Below, piece after piece: positions 1 to 7,132 of a stretch of DNA of 10,715 nucleotides. The notes under the pieces are model-generated. The model did no database searches and was not told the origin of the DNA. It saw only the letters and a list, made by a program, of their open reading frames with translations. Position numbers and translations under genes: made by a program. Source of the stretch: JAZLDV01 sp045614925 (GTDB lineage: Bacteria > Bacillota_I > Bacilli_A > Erysipelotrichales > Coprobacillaceae); assembly GCA_045614925.1 (NCBI GenBank), contig JAZLDV010000052.1, forward strand, positions 1 through 10,715. Direction: 5' to 3'. The first letter of the stretch is position 1; every line of letters starts with the position of its first letter.

Positions 1-105
1 GGTAAAGGTAACTTAGAAGTAGCATTAACAGTTAAAGCTGCTAAATTCTCTAAGTCTGCTGTAGAAGCTATCGAAGCTGCTGGTGGAAAAACTGAGGTGA
101 TTTAA
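1..105 (+). CDS. rplO: 50S ribosomal protein L15 (uL15), C-terminal part
   Basis: This is the 3' end of the gene for large-subunit protein uL15; the first base of the window begins a codon and the frame runs 34 codons to a TAA. The visible residues, including LTVKAAKFSKSAVEAIEAAG near the end, match the well conserved C-terminal domain of bacterial L15, where 'FS..A...IE..GG' is typical. The location directly before secY is the standard spc operon order. The secY start codon follows the stop after a single base, and the secY ribosome binding site (GAGGTGA, 94-100) lies within the last codons, so the two genes are probably translationally coupled. The 5' part lies outside the window. Confidence 0.95.
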   Translation, partial: GKGNLEVALTVKAAKFSKSAVEAIEAAGGKTEVI

Positions 106-106
106 G

Positions 107-1405
107 ATGTTAAACTTTTTTAAGAGTGTTTTTAAAAAAGGGGAATTACGTCAAAGAATTATCTTTACATTAGCAATGTTGTTCGTATTCCGTTTAGGTG
201 CTGCTATTACTATTCCTTCAATTAATGCTGATGCATTAACTGCAGGAGCTACTAATAGTGGAATCCTTGGAATTATCAATATGTTAGGTGGAGGGATGTT
301 AGAAAGATTCTCTATCTTCTCATTAGGGGTATCTCCTTACATCACTGCATCAATTATTATTGAATTATTATCAATGGATGTTATTCCAGTATTAACTCAA
401 TGGACTAAAGAAGGAAATACAGGGAAAAAGAAAAAAGATGCTGTTACACGTTATGTAACATTAGCATTAGCTGCCATTCAAGGTGGATCATTAACATATA
501 TGTTTGATAGAGGGTATGGTATCTTAACTAATCCTTCTATCTGGACTTATGTATTTGTAGTTATTGTTATGACTGCAGGAACTTGCTTAGCTATGTGGAT
601 TGGTGATCAAATCACTCAAAAAGGTATTGGTAATGGAACTTCATTATTAATCTTCACAGGTATCGTAGCAACTTTACCAAACAGTTTCATGACTACAATT
701 ATGAGCTTAGTTTCATTTAAAGATGCAACTACAGCTGCTTTAGGAATTTTATCTTGTGCATTATTTATTGCAGTTTACTTTGCAATTGTTGTATTTGTCA
801 TTTATAATGAAGGTGCAGTAAGAAAAATCCCTATCATGTATGCAACTAGTTCAAATACTGTAATGAGAACAAAAGATAGTACTCATATGCCATTTAAAAT
901 TAATAGTGCTGGGGTATTACCTGTAATCTTCGCATCAAGTATTTTAGCTGCACCAAGAACTATTATGAGTTTCTTTGAATCTAATAGTGTAACAAAAACA
1001 ATTGATTCAATTTTAAATTATCAACAACCTATTGGTTTTGTATTATATATTGTATTAATTGTATTCTTCTCATTCTTCTATTCTAACTTACAAATCGATG
1101 CTAAAAAAATCAGCAAAGATTTAAAGAAAAATGGAGGATCTATTCCTGGTGTAAGAACTGGTGAAGACACAGAAAGATATATTTTAAAAGTTTTAAATAG
1201 AATTACTGTAGTTGGTTGTTTATTCTTAGTGATTATCGCATCAATTCCTTTAATTGCTCCTGTAGTTTGGTCACAAGCTGCTAATTCATCATTAACTTTA
1301 GGTGGAACAGGATTAATTATCGTAACTGGTGTTGCATTAGAAACAACTAAACAAATTAAAAATCAGGTAACTCGTAAAGAGTACCATGGATACATTAGAA
1401 AGTAG
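107..1405 (+). CDS. secY: Preprotein translocase subunit SecY
   Basis: SecY is the central channel of the SecYEG translocon in the cytoplasmic membrane; it passes unfolded proteins driven by SecA or the ribosome. The 432-residue length is normal. About ten hydrophobic segments are visible (roughly 18-38, 68-90, 115-135, 145-168, 177-197, 211-233, 265-285, 309-329, 366-388, 397-413). Family landmarks include GIGNGTSLLIF (173-183), STHMPFKINSAGVLPVIFAS (258-277), and PGVR (347-350) in the loop before the ninth segment, with the conserved Arg at 350. The start is ATG one base after rplO with GAGGTGA upstream. Odd: the cytoplasmic loop after IPIMYA (245-260) lacks the usual KR..GRR basic cluster and reads neutral (TSSNTV). 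Arginine codons are a CGT/AGA mix. Confidence 0.98.
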   Translation: MLNFFKSVFKKGELRQRIIFTLAMLFVFRLGAAITIPSINADALTAGATNSGILGIINMLGGGMLERFSIFSLGVSPYITASIIIELLSMDVIPVLTQWTKEGNTGKKKKDAVTRYVTLALAAIQGGSLTYMFDRGYGILTNPSIWTYVFVVIVMTAGTCLAMWIGDQITQKGIGNGTSLLIFTGIVATLPNSFMTTIMSLVSFKDATTAALGILSCALFIAVYFAIVVFVIYNEGAVRKIPIMYATSSNTVMRTKDSTHMPFKINSAGVLPVIFASSILAAPRTIMSFFESNSVTKTIDSILNYQQPIGFVLYIVLIVFFSFFYSNLQIDAKKISKDLKKNGGSIPGVRTGEDTERYILKVLNRITVVGCLFLVIIASIPLIAPVVWSQAANSSLTLGGTGLIIVTGVALETTKQIKNQVTRKEYHGYIRK

Positions 1406-1415
1406 AAATAAAAAC

Positions 1416-1424
1416 AAAGGGGTG
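1416..1424 (+). promoter_or_regulatory. Ribosome binding site that fixes the adk start
   Basis: AAAGGGGTG lies 6 bases before the ATG at 1431. An in-frame ATG at 1386 exists, but it lies inside the end of secY, has no such site and would add 15 residues in front of the canonical Adk N-terminus. Confidence 0.8.
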
Positions 1425-1430
1425 TTAAAT

Positions 1431-2078
1431 ATGAATATTATATTAATGGGCCCTCCTGGTGCGGGAAAAGGAACTCAAGCAGATAAAATTGTTGCACGAT
1501 TTGGTGTTGAACAAATTTCAACAGGAGATTTGTTTAGAAAAGCACTTAAAGAGAAAACACAATATGGTGTGATTGCTGAATATTTTATGAAGTTTGGGCA
1601 CCTTGTACCCGACGATTATACAATTGGAATGCTTAGAGATCACTTAAAAGAAAATAAATACGAAAATGGATTTATTTTAGATGGTTTTCCAAGAACTATT
1701 GTTCAAGCTAGAGAACTAGAAAGTATCGAAAAAGAATTCAACTTCACAATTGATGCAATTATTAATCTTGATATTCCAACTGAAAAATTAATCAAAAGAT
1801 TATCAGGAAGAAGAACTTGCAAAGATTGTGGAGCTACTTTCCATGTTGAATTTAATCCTCCACATGCAGAAGGTATCTGTGATAAATGTGGTGGAGCGTT
1901 ATATCAAAGAGCTGATGAAAGCGAAGAGGCTGTAAAAATCAGACTAGAAACGTATAACAGACAAACAAAACCTTTAATTGATTATTACACAATGAAAGGT
2001 ACAATCATTAATATTAATGGTGACCAACCTATGGAAGACGTCTTTAAAGACATTGAAAAAATTTTGGAGGGTAAATAA
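1431..2078 (+). CDS. adk: Adenylate kinase with zinc-binding lid
   Basis: Adenylate kinase interconverts ATP + AMP and 2 ADP in the cytoplasm and sets the adenylate energy charge. From the ATG at 1431 the protein has 215 residues, the usual size of the long bacterial form. Visible are the P-loop GPPGAGKGT (7-15), STGDLFR (30-36) in the AMP-binding part, DGFPRT (84-89), and the lid with SGRRTC (125-130). The lid carries four cysteines, C130, C133, C150 and C153, spaced as CxxC-16-CxxC, the structural zinc site known from Gram-positive Adk. The ATG at 1431 with AAAGGGGTG upstream is preferred to an in-frame ATG at 1386. It ends overlapping map by one base. Its place between secY and map is the standard Bacillota order. 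Confidence 0.98.
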   Translation: MNIILMGPPGAGKGTQADKIVARFGVEQISTGDLFRKALKEKTQYGVIAEYFMKFGHLVPDDYTIGMLRDHLKENKYENGFILDGFPRTIVQARELESIEKEFNFTIDAIINLDIPTEKLIKRLSGRRTCKDCGATFHVEFNPPHAEGICDKCGGALYQRADESEEAVKIRLETYNRQTKPLIDYYTMKGTIININGDQPMEDVFKDIEKILEGK

Positions 2079-2824
2079 TGATTGTGACTAAAAACCAAAG
2101 AGAAATTGAATTAATGAGAGAAGCAGGAAGAGTTGTAGCTCTTGTTCATGATCATCTTAAAGATTTTATCAAACCTGGTATAACAACTAAGGAAATTGAT
2201 GCTTATTGCGAAAAAATCATTAGAGATGCAGGATGTACACCTTCATTCCTTAAATTATATGGATTTCCAAGTTCAGTATGTACTTCAATTAATGAAGTTG
2301 TTGTTCATGGGATACCATCTAATACAAAATTAAAGGAAGGCGATATTATTTCAGTTGATGTTGGGGCATGTTATAAAGGCTATCATGGTGATAGTGCTTG
2401 GACATACGCAGTAGGTCAGATTAGTGATGAGGCAGCACACTTAATGAAGGTGACTGAAGAATCGTTATATGCTGGATTGAGTCAAGTCAAACCAGGAAAT
2501 CGTTTATCCGACATTTCACATGCTGTGCAGACTTATCTAGAAGAACACGGATGTTCTACTCCAAGAGATTACACTGGTCACGGAATCGGAACAAAGGTTC
2601 ATGAAGGTCCATCTGTTCCCAATTTTGGAGCGCCTGGTAAAGGTCCTAGATTAAAAAAAGGAATGACGCTTGCAATTGAACCTATGGCACATTTAGGAGC
2701 TTGTGAAACAAGAGTTTTAAGTGATGAATGGACAGTTGTAACTAGAGATCATTCACTTGCAGCACATTATGAACATACAATAGTTATCACAGATGATGGC
2801 TATGAAATTTTGACAAAACTTTAA
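2078..2824 (+). CDS. map: Methionine aminopeptidase, type I
   Basis: This cytosolic metalloenzyme removes the initiator Met from nascent proteins when the second residue is small. The 248-residue length is that of the short type Ia enzyme, with no N-terminal zinc finger extension. The five metal ligands of the pita-bread fold can be placed: D94 and D105 (in SVDVGACYKGYHGD), H168 (TGHGIG), E201 (IEP) and E232 (YEHT). H77 (VVHGIP) and H175 (VHEGP) correspond to the substrate-contacting histidines. All seven sit three residues before their E. coli counterparts. The ATG overlaps the adk stop by one base (TAATG), and TTGGAGG at 2064-2070 provides the ribosome binding site, so coupling with adk is likely. 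infA follows 16 bases after the stop. Confidence 0.98.
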   Translation: MIVTKNQREIELMREAGRVVALVHDHLKDFIKPGITTKEIDAYCEKIIRDAGCTPSFLKLYGFPSSVCTSINEVVVHGIPSNTKLKEGDIISVDVGACYKGYHGDSAWTYAVGQISDEAAHLMKVTEESLYAGLSQVKPGNRLSDISHAVQTYLEEHGCSTPRDYTGHGIGTKVHEGPSVPNFGAPGKGPRLKKGMTLAIEPMAHLGACETRVLSDEWTVVTRDHSLAAHYEHTIVITDDGYEILTKL

Positions 2825-2840
2825 AAGGGAGTTATAATCA

Positions 2841-3062
2841 ATGGCAAAGAAAGATGACGTTATCGAAGTAGAAGCTACTGTTGTTGAAAGTATGCGTGAT
2901 GCATCATTCAAAGTGCAGTTAGAAAATGGAGCGGTTATATTGGCTCACGTTTCTGGTAAAATCCGTATGAACTACATTCGCATTTTACCGGGGGATAAAG
3001 TAACCGTAGAAATATCTCCATATGATTTAACACGTGGGCGAATTACATTTAGACATAAATAG
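2841..3062 (+). CDS. infA: Translation initiation factor IF-1
   Basis: IF-1 is a single OB-fold protein that binds the 30S A-site during initiation together with IF-2 and IF-3. The 73-residue length and the residues VIEVEATVVESMRDASFKV, LAHVSGKIRMNYIRILPGD and SPYDLTRGRI(T/V)FRHK (the last shown with the usual alternative) fit the family throughout. The ATG is preceded by AAGGGAG (2825-2831). In B. subtilis a small KOW-domain gene lies between map and infA; here the two are separated by only 16 bases, so that gene is absent from this site. Confidence 0.98.
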   Translation: MAKKDDVIEVEATVVESMRDASFKVQLENGAVILAHVSGKIRMNYIRILPGDKVTVEISPYDLTRGRITFRHK

Positions 3063-3089
3063 GAAATCTTCCAAAGGAGGCAGATTAAG

Positions 3090-3203
3090 ATGAAAGTAAG
3101 ACCATCTGTAAAACCAATCTGCGATAAATGCAGAGTAATTAAACGTAAGGGTAGAGTAATGGTTATCTGTGAAAACCCTAAACATAAACAAAGACAAGGT
3201 TAA
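3090..3203 (+). CDS. rpmJ: 50S ribosomal protein L36 (bL36), zinc-binding form
   Basis: This 37-codon gene encodes bL36, the smallest large-subunit protein, which sits in the interior of the 50S and helps fold 23S rRNA. The protein begins MKVRPSVKPICDKCRVIKRK and ends NPKHKQRQG, near identical to the bacterial consensus. The zinc ribbon ligands are present at C11, C14, C27 and H32, so this is the zinc-binding (C+) version rather than the zinc-independent paralogue. The ribosome binding site AAAGGAGG (3073-3080) is 9 bases before the ATG. The order infA-rpmJ-rpsM is standard. A short inverted repeat (CTTCC-AAA-GGAGG, 3068-3080) covers the ribosome binding site; see findings. Confidence 0.97.
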   Translation: MKVRPSVKPICDKCRVIKRKGRVMVICENPKHKQRQG

Positions 3204-3217
3204 TAGGAGGAAAAACA

Positions 3218-3583
3218 ATGGCTCGTATAGCAGGTGTTGATATCCCACGTGATAAACGTGTGGTAGTATCTTTAACTTATGTATATGGTATTGGTAAAAC
3301 AACAGCTAAAGAAATTTGTAAAGCAACTGGAATTAGCGAAGATATTAGAGTTAAAGACTTAACTGAAGAACAAGAAGGATTAATCCGTAAAGAAGTAGAA
3401 AAAATTAAAGTTGAAGGTGACTTACGTAGAGATGTAGCATTAAACATCAAACGTTTAATGGAAATCGGATGCTACAGAGGTATGCGTCACCGTAAAGGAC
3501 TTCCAGTTCGTGGACAAAGAACTAAAACTAACGCTCATACTCGTAAAGGTAAAGCTCGTCCAATTACTGGAAAGAAAAAATAG
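3218..3583 (+). CDS. rpsM: 30S ribosomal protein S13 (uS13)
   Basis: uS13 lies at the head of the 30S subunit, forms an intersubunit bridge and its C-terminal tail reaches the P-site tRNA. The 121 residues start MARIAGVDIPRDKRVV and carry the YGIG motif (29-32) in the helix-two-turn-helix region, the CYRGMRHRKGLPVRGQRTK stretch, and a very basic tail ending GKKK. AGGAGG (3205-3210) is 7 bases upstream of the ATG. Arginine is mostly written CGT, as expected of a highly expressed gene. In the tail, the usual NAR is NAH here, a mild change. The stop TAG overlaps the ribosome binding site of rpsK. Confidence 0.98.
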   Translation: MARIAGVDIPRDKRVVVSLTYVYGIGKTTAKEICKATGISEDIRVKDLTEEQEGLIRKEVEKIKVEGDLRRDVALNIKRLMEIGCYRGMRHRKGLPVRGQRTKTNAHTRKGKARPITGKKK

Positions 3584-3597
3584 GAGGTTGAACGAAA

Positions 3598-3987
3598 ATG
3601 GCAAAAGTAAATACTCGTGGTAAAAGACGTGTTAAAAAGAATATAGCAAAAGGTATGGCACATGTACATTCAACTTTCAACAACACAATTGTGACTATCA
3701 CTGATGAACATGGTGCTGTATTAACTTGGTCTAGTGCTGGTGCACTTGGATTTAAAGGTTCAAGAAAATCTACTCCATATGCTGCTCAAATGGCTGCAGA
3801 AGCTGCTGCTAAAGCATCTATGGATCATGGTATGAAAACTGTAGACGTATGTGTTAAAGGTCCTGGTCCAGGACGTGAAGCTGCTGTTAGAGCTTTACAA
3901 GCTGCTGGATTAGAAGTTACATCAATCAATGACGTAACACCAATTCCACATAACGGATGTCGTCCACCAAAACGTCCTCGTGGATAA
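3598..3987 (+). CDS. rpsK: 30S ribosomal protein S11 (uS11)
   Basis: uS11 belongs to the 30S platform and contacts the 3' region of 16S rRNA near the mRNA exit. The 129 residues include HVHSTFNNTIVTITD, WSSAGALGFKGSRKSTPYAA, VKGPGPGREAAVRALQAAGL and the C-terminal DVTPIPHNGCRPPKRPRG, all diagnostic. AGGAGGT (3582-3588) is 9 bases before the ATG. The reading frame ends with tandem in-frame stops, TAA at 3985-3987 and TGA at 3988-3990. A 45-base gap separates it from rpoA; it is AT-rich and I see no convincing promoter in it. Confidence 0.98.
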   Translation: MAKVNTRGKRRVKKNIAKGMAHVHSTFNNTIVTITDEHGAVLTWSSAGALGFKGSRKSTPYAAQMAAEAAAKASMDHGMKTVDVCVKGPGPGREAAVRALQAAGLEVTSINDVTPIPHNGCRPPKRPRG

Positions 3988-4016
3988 TGAAGTAAAATAT
4001 ATATTTATTTCTAAGT

Positions 4017-4025
4017 GAGGAGGAG
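4017..4025 (+). promoter_or_regulatory. Ribosome binding site that fixes the rpoA start
   Basis: GAGGAGGAG ends 7 bases before the ATG at 4033. A GTG at 4015 is in frame but would translate the ribosome binding site itself into an artificial MRRRKI leader, so the ATG is the start. Confidence 0.85.
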
Positions 4026-4032
4026 AAAAATA

Positions 4033-4977
4033 ATGCAAAAGTTTGAAAAAGCTAATTTTAATGTCGCAGAATATGATGAAACAGATTTCTATGGGAAATT
4101 TGTCATCGAACCATTAGAAAGAGGGTTCGGTGTTACTTTAGGTAATGCATTACGTAGAGTATTATTATCATCTATTCCTGGATGTGCAGTACATGCTGTA
4201 AAAGTTCAAGGAGCTATCCATGAATTTTCTGCAGTTGACGGCGTAGTTGAAGACGTTACATCAATTATTTTAAATGTTAAGAAATTAGTATTTGCGATTG
4301 ATGGTGACGAAGATGTGACAATGGTAATTGACGTAAAAGGGCCTGCTGTTGTAACAGGTGCTGATATTCAATGTCCTTCTAATGTCACAATGATTTCGAA
4401 TGACTTAGAAATCGCTCATGTAGCTGAAGGTGGTCATTTCTATATGGAAATGTCTGCTCATAAAGATAGAGGGTATATGAGTGCTGATCAAAACAAGAAA
4501 TTAATCAATACTATCGGTGTAATTGCTACTGATTCAATTTATTCACCAGTAGTTAAAGTAGCATATAATGTAGAACCAACAAGAGTTGGTCAAAGTGCAA
4601 AATATGATCAATTAACTTTAGAAGTTACTACTGATGGTTCAATTCAACCACATGAAGCTTTGGCATTAGCTGCAAAGATTTTAGTGGAACACTTAAATAT
4701 GTTCGTAGAATTAACTGACATGGCAATGCATATGGAAGTTATGAGCGAAACAGAAGAAGATGACAGTAATAAAGTATTAGATATGACTATCGAAGAGTTA
4801 GACTTATCTGTACGTTCTTATAACTGCTTAAAGAGAGCTGGTATTCAAACAGTTCAAGAACTTGCATCTAAGACTGAAGATGATATGATCAAAGTAAGAA
4901 ACTTAGGTAAAAAGTCATTAAAAGAAGTTAAAGAAAAATTAGTGGAATTAGGCTTAGGATTTAAACCTGTAGATTAA
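4033..4977 (+). CDS. rpoA: DNA-directed RNA polymerase alpha subunit
   Basis: The alpha subunit dimerises to nucleate RNA polymerase assembly, and its C-terminal domain contacts UP elements and activators. From ATG 4033 it has 314 residues, a normal length for the family. The N-terminal domain (about 1-230) shows EPLERGFGVTLGNALRRVLL (27-46) and PGCAVHAVKVQGAIHEFS (49-66). A short acidic linker (about 236-245, SETEEDDSN) leads to the C-terminal domain (about 250-310) with ELDLSVRSYNCLKRAGI; R261 is the expected DNA-contacting Arg matching E. coli R265, and RNLGKKSLKEV (289-299) forms the second DNA-binding element. It sits between rpsK and rplQ in the standard alpha operon order. Confidence 0.98.
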   Translation: MQKFEKANFNVAEYDETDFYGKFVIEPLERGFGVTLGNALRRVLLSSIPGCAVHAVKVQGAIHEFSAVDGVVEDVTSIILNVKKLVFAIDGDEDVTMVIDVKGPAVVTGADIQCPSNVTMISNDLEIAHVAEGGHFYMEMSAHKDRGYMSADQNKKLINTIGVIATDSIYSPVVKVAYNVEPTRVGQSAKYDQLTLEVTTDGSIQPHEALALAAKILVEHLNMFVELTDMAMHMEVMSETEEDDSNKVLDMTIEELDLSVRSYNCLKRAGIQTVQELASKTEDDMIKVRNLGKKSLKEVKEKLVELGLGFKPVD

Positions 4978-5008
4978 TTCTTAAATATAATGGAAGGAGC
5001 ACTAATCT

Positions 5009-5371
5009 ATGGCACAAAATAGAAAATTAGGGCGTGTATCATCTCATAGAAAAGCAATGTTACGTAACTTAGCTACAGATGTTATCGTGTATGGAAAAAT
5101 TGAAACTACTGCAACTAGAGCGAAAGAAGTTCGTTCAATCGTTGATGAATTAATCACTTTAGGTAAACGTGGTGATTTACATGCAAGAAGACAAGCTGCT
5201 GAAGTATTACAAAACGTTGTAGATCCTGCTACAGGAAAAACTGCAGTTCAAAAATTATTTGAAGAAGTTGCACCTAAATATGCAGGACAAAACGGTGGAT
5301 ACACTCGTGTTTTAAAAACATATAACCGTAAAGGTGATAATGCACCAATGGCAATCATTGGATTATTCTAA
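5009..5371 (+). CDS. rplQ: 50S ribosomal protein L17 (bL17)
   Basis: bL17 is a large-subunit protein located near the polypeptide exit tunnel region. The 120 residues show the conserved opening RKLGRVSSHRKAMLRNLATD, the IETTATRAKEVR segment and GGYTRVLKTYNRKGDNAPMA towards the C-terminus; this matches the bacterial short form. GGAAGGAG (4992-4999) lies 9 bases before the ATG. It is the last gene of the spc/alpha transcription unit, and a strong terminator begins 6 bases after its stop. Confidence 0.98.
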   Translation: MAQNRKLGRVSSHRKAMLRNLATDVIVYGKIETTATRAKEVRSIVDELITLGKRGDLHARRQAAEVLQNVVDPATGKTAVQKLFEEVAPKYAGQNGGYTRVLKTYNRKGDNAPMAIIGLF

Positions 5372-5377
5372 TTAACT

Positions 5378-5410
5378 AACGATGGTTTATAACCATCGTT
5401 TTTTTCTTTT
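5378..5410 (+). terminator. Rho-independent terminator after rplQ
   Basis: A perfect 10-bp stem AACGATGGTT (5378-5387) / AACCATCGTT (5391-5400) with a 3-base loop TAT is followed by a T-rich run (5399-5410, interrupted by one C). It closes the ribosomal operon and separates it from the ecf unit. Confidence 0.95.
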
Positions 5411-5422
5411 CTATGTTGTTTG

Positions 5423-5451
5423 TTGACATTAATGAGTAAAAAGAATAAAAT
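5423..5451 (+). promoter_or_regulatory. Sigma-A type promoter for the ecfA1 unit
   Basis: The -35 hexamer TTGACA (5423-5428) is perfect and the -10 TAAAAT (5446-5451) has one mismatch; the spacer is 17 bases. Transcription should begin near 5458, giving a leader of only about 17 bases containing TTGGAGGG (5461-5468) before the ecfA1 ATG at 5475. No operator or riboswitch fits in so short a leader. Confidence 0.9.
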
Positions 5452-5474
5452 TGTTTTAGTTTGGAGGGATAAGT

Positions 5475-6305
5475 ATGAATAATATTATTGAAGTAAAAGA
5501 TTTATCTTTCGAATATGATGAAGGGTTAAAAACAATTGATCATATTTCTTTTCAAATTGAAAAAGGAACTTACACAACAATCCTAGGACATAATGGAAGT
5601 GGTAAAAGTACCATTGCAAAATTATTAATGGGATTATTAGAAAAGAAAAGTGGAGAGATTATTGTAGGAGGAATTCCTCTTACTGAAGAAAATTTATATA
5701 AAGTAAGAGAACAGATTGGTATTGTATTTCAAAATCCAGACAATCAATTTATTGGAACAACTGTAAGAGATGATATTGCATTTGGATTAGAAAATAATTG
5801 CGTAGAACCTACGTTAATGGATGATATCATTAATGAATATGCTAAAAAAGTAAACATGTTAGATTTTTTAGACCATGAACCATCTACTTTATCAGGTGGT
5901 CAAAAACAAAGAGTTGCAATAGCTGGTATATTAGCTATGAGTCCATCTATTATTATATTAGATGAAGCTACGAGTATGTTAGATCCAAAAGGTAAAAGTG
6001 AAATTAATGCATTAGTGAGTCAATTAAATAAAGATAAAAATATTACAATTTTGTCTATTACGCATGATATAGAAGAAGCAGCAATGTCAGACTATGTTGT
6101 TTTATTAAGTGGTGGAAAAATTATTGATACAGGGAAACCAGAAGAAGTATTAATGAACAAAAGACAAATAGAAAGTTTAAAATTAGATATTCCTTTTGCT
6201 TATAAGATATCAAAAGGTCTTCAAAATTTAGGTATTCAAGTAAATAGTCATATAAACAAAGAAAAGTTGGTGGAAGAGTTATGTCAATTACATTTAAAGA
6301 AGTAG
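5475..6305 (+). CDS. ecfA1: ECF transporter ATPase EcfA1
   Basis: This is one of the two ATPases that power energy-coupling factor importers for vitamins and metal ions; it works at the cytoplasmic face of the membrane with EcfA2 and EcfT. The 276 residues hold a complete ABC nucleotide-binding domain: Walker A GHNGSGKST (38-46), Q-loop Q86 (VFQNPDNQF), signature LSGGQ (139-143), Walker B IIILDEA (159-165), D-loop SMLDP (167-171) and switch H197. LDEATSMLD, with Ala after the catalytic Glu, is characteristic of EcfA1 rather than EcfA2. The C-terminal ~60 residues resemble the dimer-stabilising tail of the family. It is the first gene after its own promoter; the last 25 bases overlap ecfA2. 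All arginines use AGA. Confidence 0.95.
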   Translation: MNNIIEVKDLSFEYDEGLKTIDHISFQIEKGTYTTILGHNGSGKSTIAKLLMGLLEKKSGEIIVGGIPLTEENLYKVREQIGIVFQNPDNQFIGTTVRDDIAFGLENNCVEPTLMDDIINEYAKKVNMLDFLDHEPSTLSGGQKQRVAIAGILAMSPSIIILDEATSMLDPKGKSEINALVSQLNKDKNITILSITHDIEEAAMSDYVVLLSGGKIIDTGKPEEVLMNKRQIESLKLDIPFAYKISKGLQNLGIQVNSHINKEKLVEELCQLHLKK

Positions 6306-7132
6306 AACATACATATAGTCAAAATACACCTTTTGCATACCATGCATTAAAGGGTGTAAATTTAAATATTAAAAAAGGAACTATGGTTGCATTAATAGGT
6401 CACACAGGAAGTGGGAAATCAACTTTAGTTCAACACATTAATGCATTATTACTTCCAACAAAAGGGGAAGTAAAAATTGAAGATTATATGATTAGTGCAA
6501 CTGATAAACCTGCATTACTTAAACCATTAAGAAAAAAAGCAGGACTAGTATTTCAGTTCCCTGAATATCAGCTATTTGAAGAAACTATTTTAAAAGATAT
6601 TATTTTTGGACCAAAAAACTTTGGTGTGAGTGAAGAAGAAGCGATTTTAAAAGCAAAAGATGCTTTAAAGTTAGTAGGACTAGATGAATCTTATTTAGAT
6701 AAATCACCTTTTGAATTATCAGGAGGACAAAAAAGAAGAGTAGCTATTGCAGGAATTCTTGCAATGGAACCAGAAATATTAGTTTTAGATGAACCTACTG
6801 CTGGATTAGATCCACAAGGTGCAAAAGAAATGTTAAGTTTATTTAAAAAGATAAATCATCAAGGTAAAACAGTTATTCTTGTATCTCATGATATGAATCA
6901 GGTACAGGAATATTGTGATGAAGTGATTGTAATGAACAAAGGAAAAGTAGAAAAGCATGAAAGTGTAGAAGATATATTTAAAGAAACGTCTTATTTGGCT
7001 GATTTAAGTATTGATCTTCCAACAATTACATCTTTTATTTTACAGTTAAATAAACACGGTTTTAATATTGATCCATCAATCAAAGATATTAACTTATTAA
7101 TAGAAGAGATAGGAGGGCAAATAAATGAATAA
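6281..7132 (+). CDS. ecfA2: ECF transporter ATPase EcfA2
   Basis: This is the second ATPase of the shared ECF module. The 283 residues have Walker A GHTGSGKST (40-48), Q-loop Q92 (VFQFPEYQLF), signature LSGGQ (146-150), Walker B ILVLDEP (166-172), D-loop AGLDP (174-178) and switch H203. The N-terminal MSITFKEVEHTY and the FQFPEYQLFE segment are typical of EcfA2, which differs from EcfA1 in having the canonical DEPTAGLD. The ATG at 6281 is preceded by GGTGGAAGAG (6269-6278) and lies 25 bases inside ecfA1; the early residues are needed for the first beta strand, so the overlap is real. It overlaps ecfT by 8 bases. This points to translational coupling and balanced stoichiometry. Confidence 0.95.
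   Translation: MSITFKEVEHTYSQNTPFAYHALKGVNLNIKKGTMVALIGHTGSGKSTLVQHINALLLPTKGEVKIEDYMISATDKPALLKPLRKKAGLVFQFPEYQLFEETILKDIIFGPKNFGVSEEEAILKAKDALKLVGLDESYLDKSPFELSGGQKRRVAIAGILAMEPEILVLDEPTAGLDPQGAKEMLSLFKKINHQGKTVILVSHDMNQVQEYCDEVIVMNKGKVEKHESVEDIFKETSYLADLSIDLPTITSFILQLNKHGFNIDPSIKDINLLIEEIGGQINE

Noticed and set aside
1386..1430. Upstream in-frame ATG extending adk by 15 codons
   Set aside because: It overlaps the end of secY, lacks a ribosome binding site, and the ATG at 1431 gives the canonical Adk N-terminus.
3027..3302. Minus-strand open frame of 91 codons over rpmJ and rpsM
   Set aside because: It lies opposite well-supported infA, rpmJ and rpsM, shows no family resemblance and has a low-complexity Phe/Leu/Tyr-rich composition typical of a shadow frame.
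3988..4016. Possible promoter between rpsK and rpoA
   Set aside because: The stretch is AT-rich with TATAT-like strings but has no recognisable -35 at a sensible distance.
4015..4032. GTG start giving rpoA an MRRRKI leader
   Set aside because: These codons are the GAGGAGGAG ribosome binding site itself; the ATG at 4033 yields the normal 314-residue protein.
5411..5474. Riboswitch ahead of the ecf genes
   Set aside because: The predicted transcript leader is only about 17 bases, too short for an aptamer; general group II modules are not usually riboswitch-controlled.
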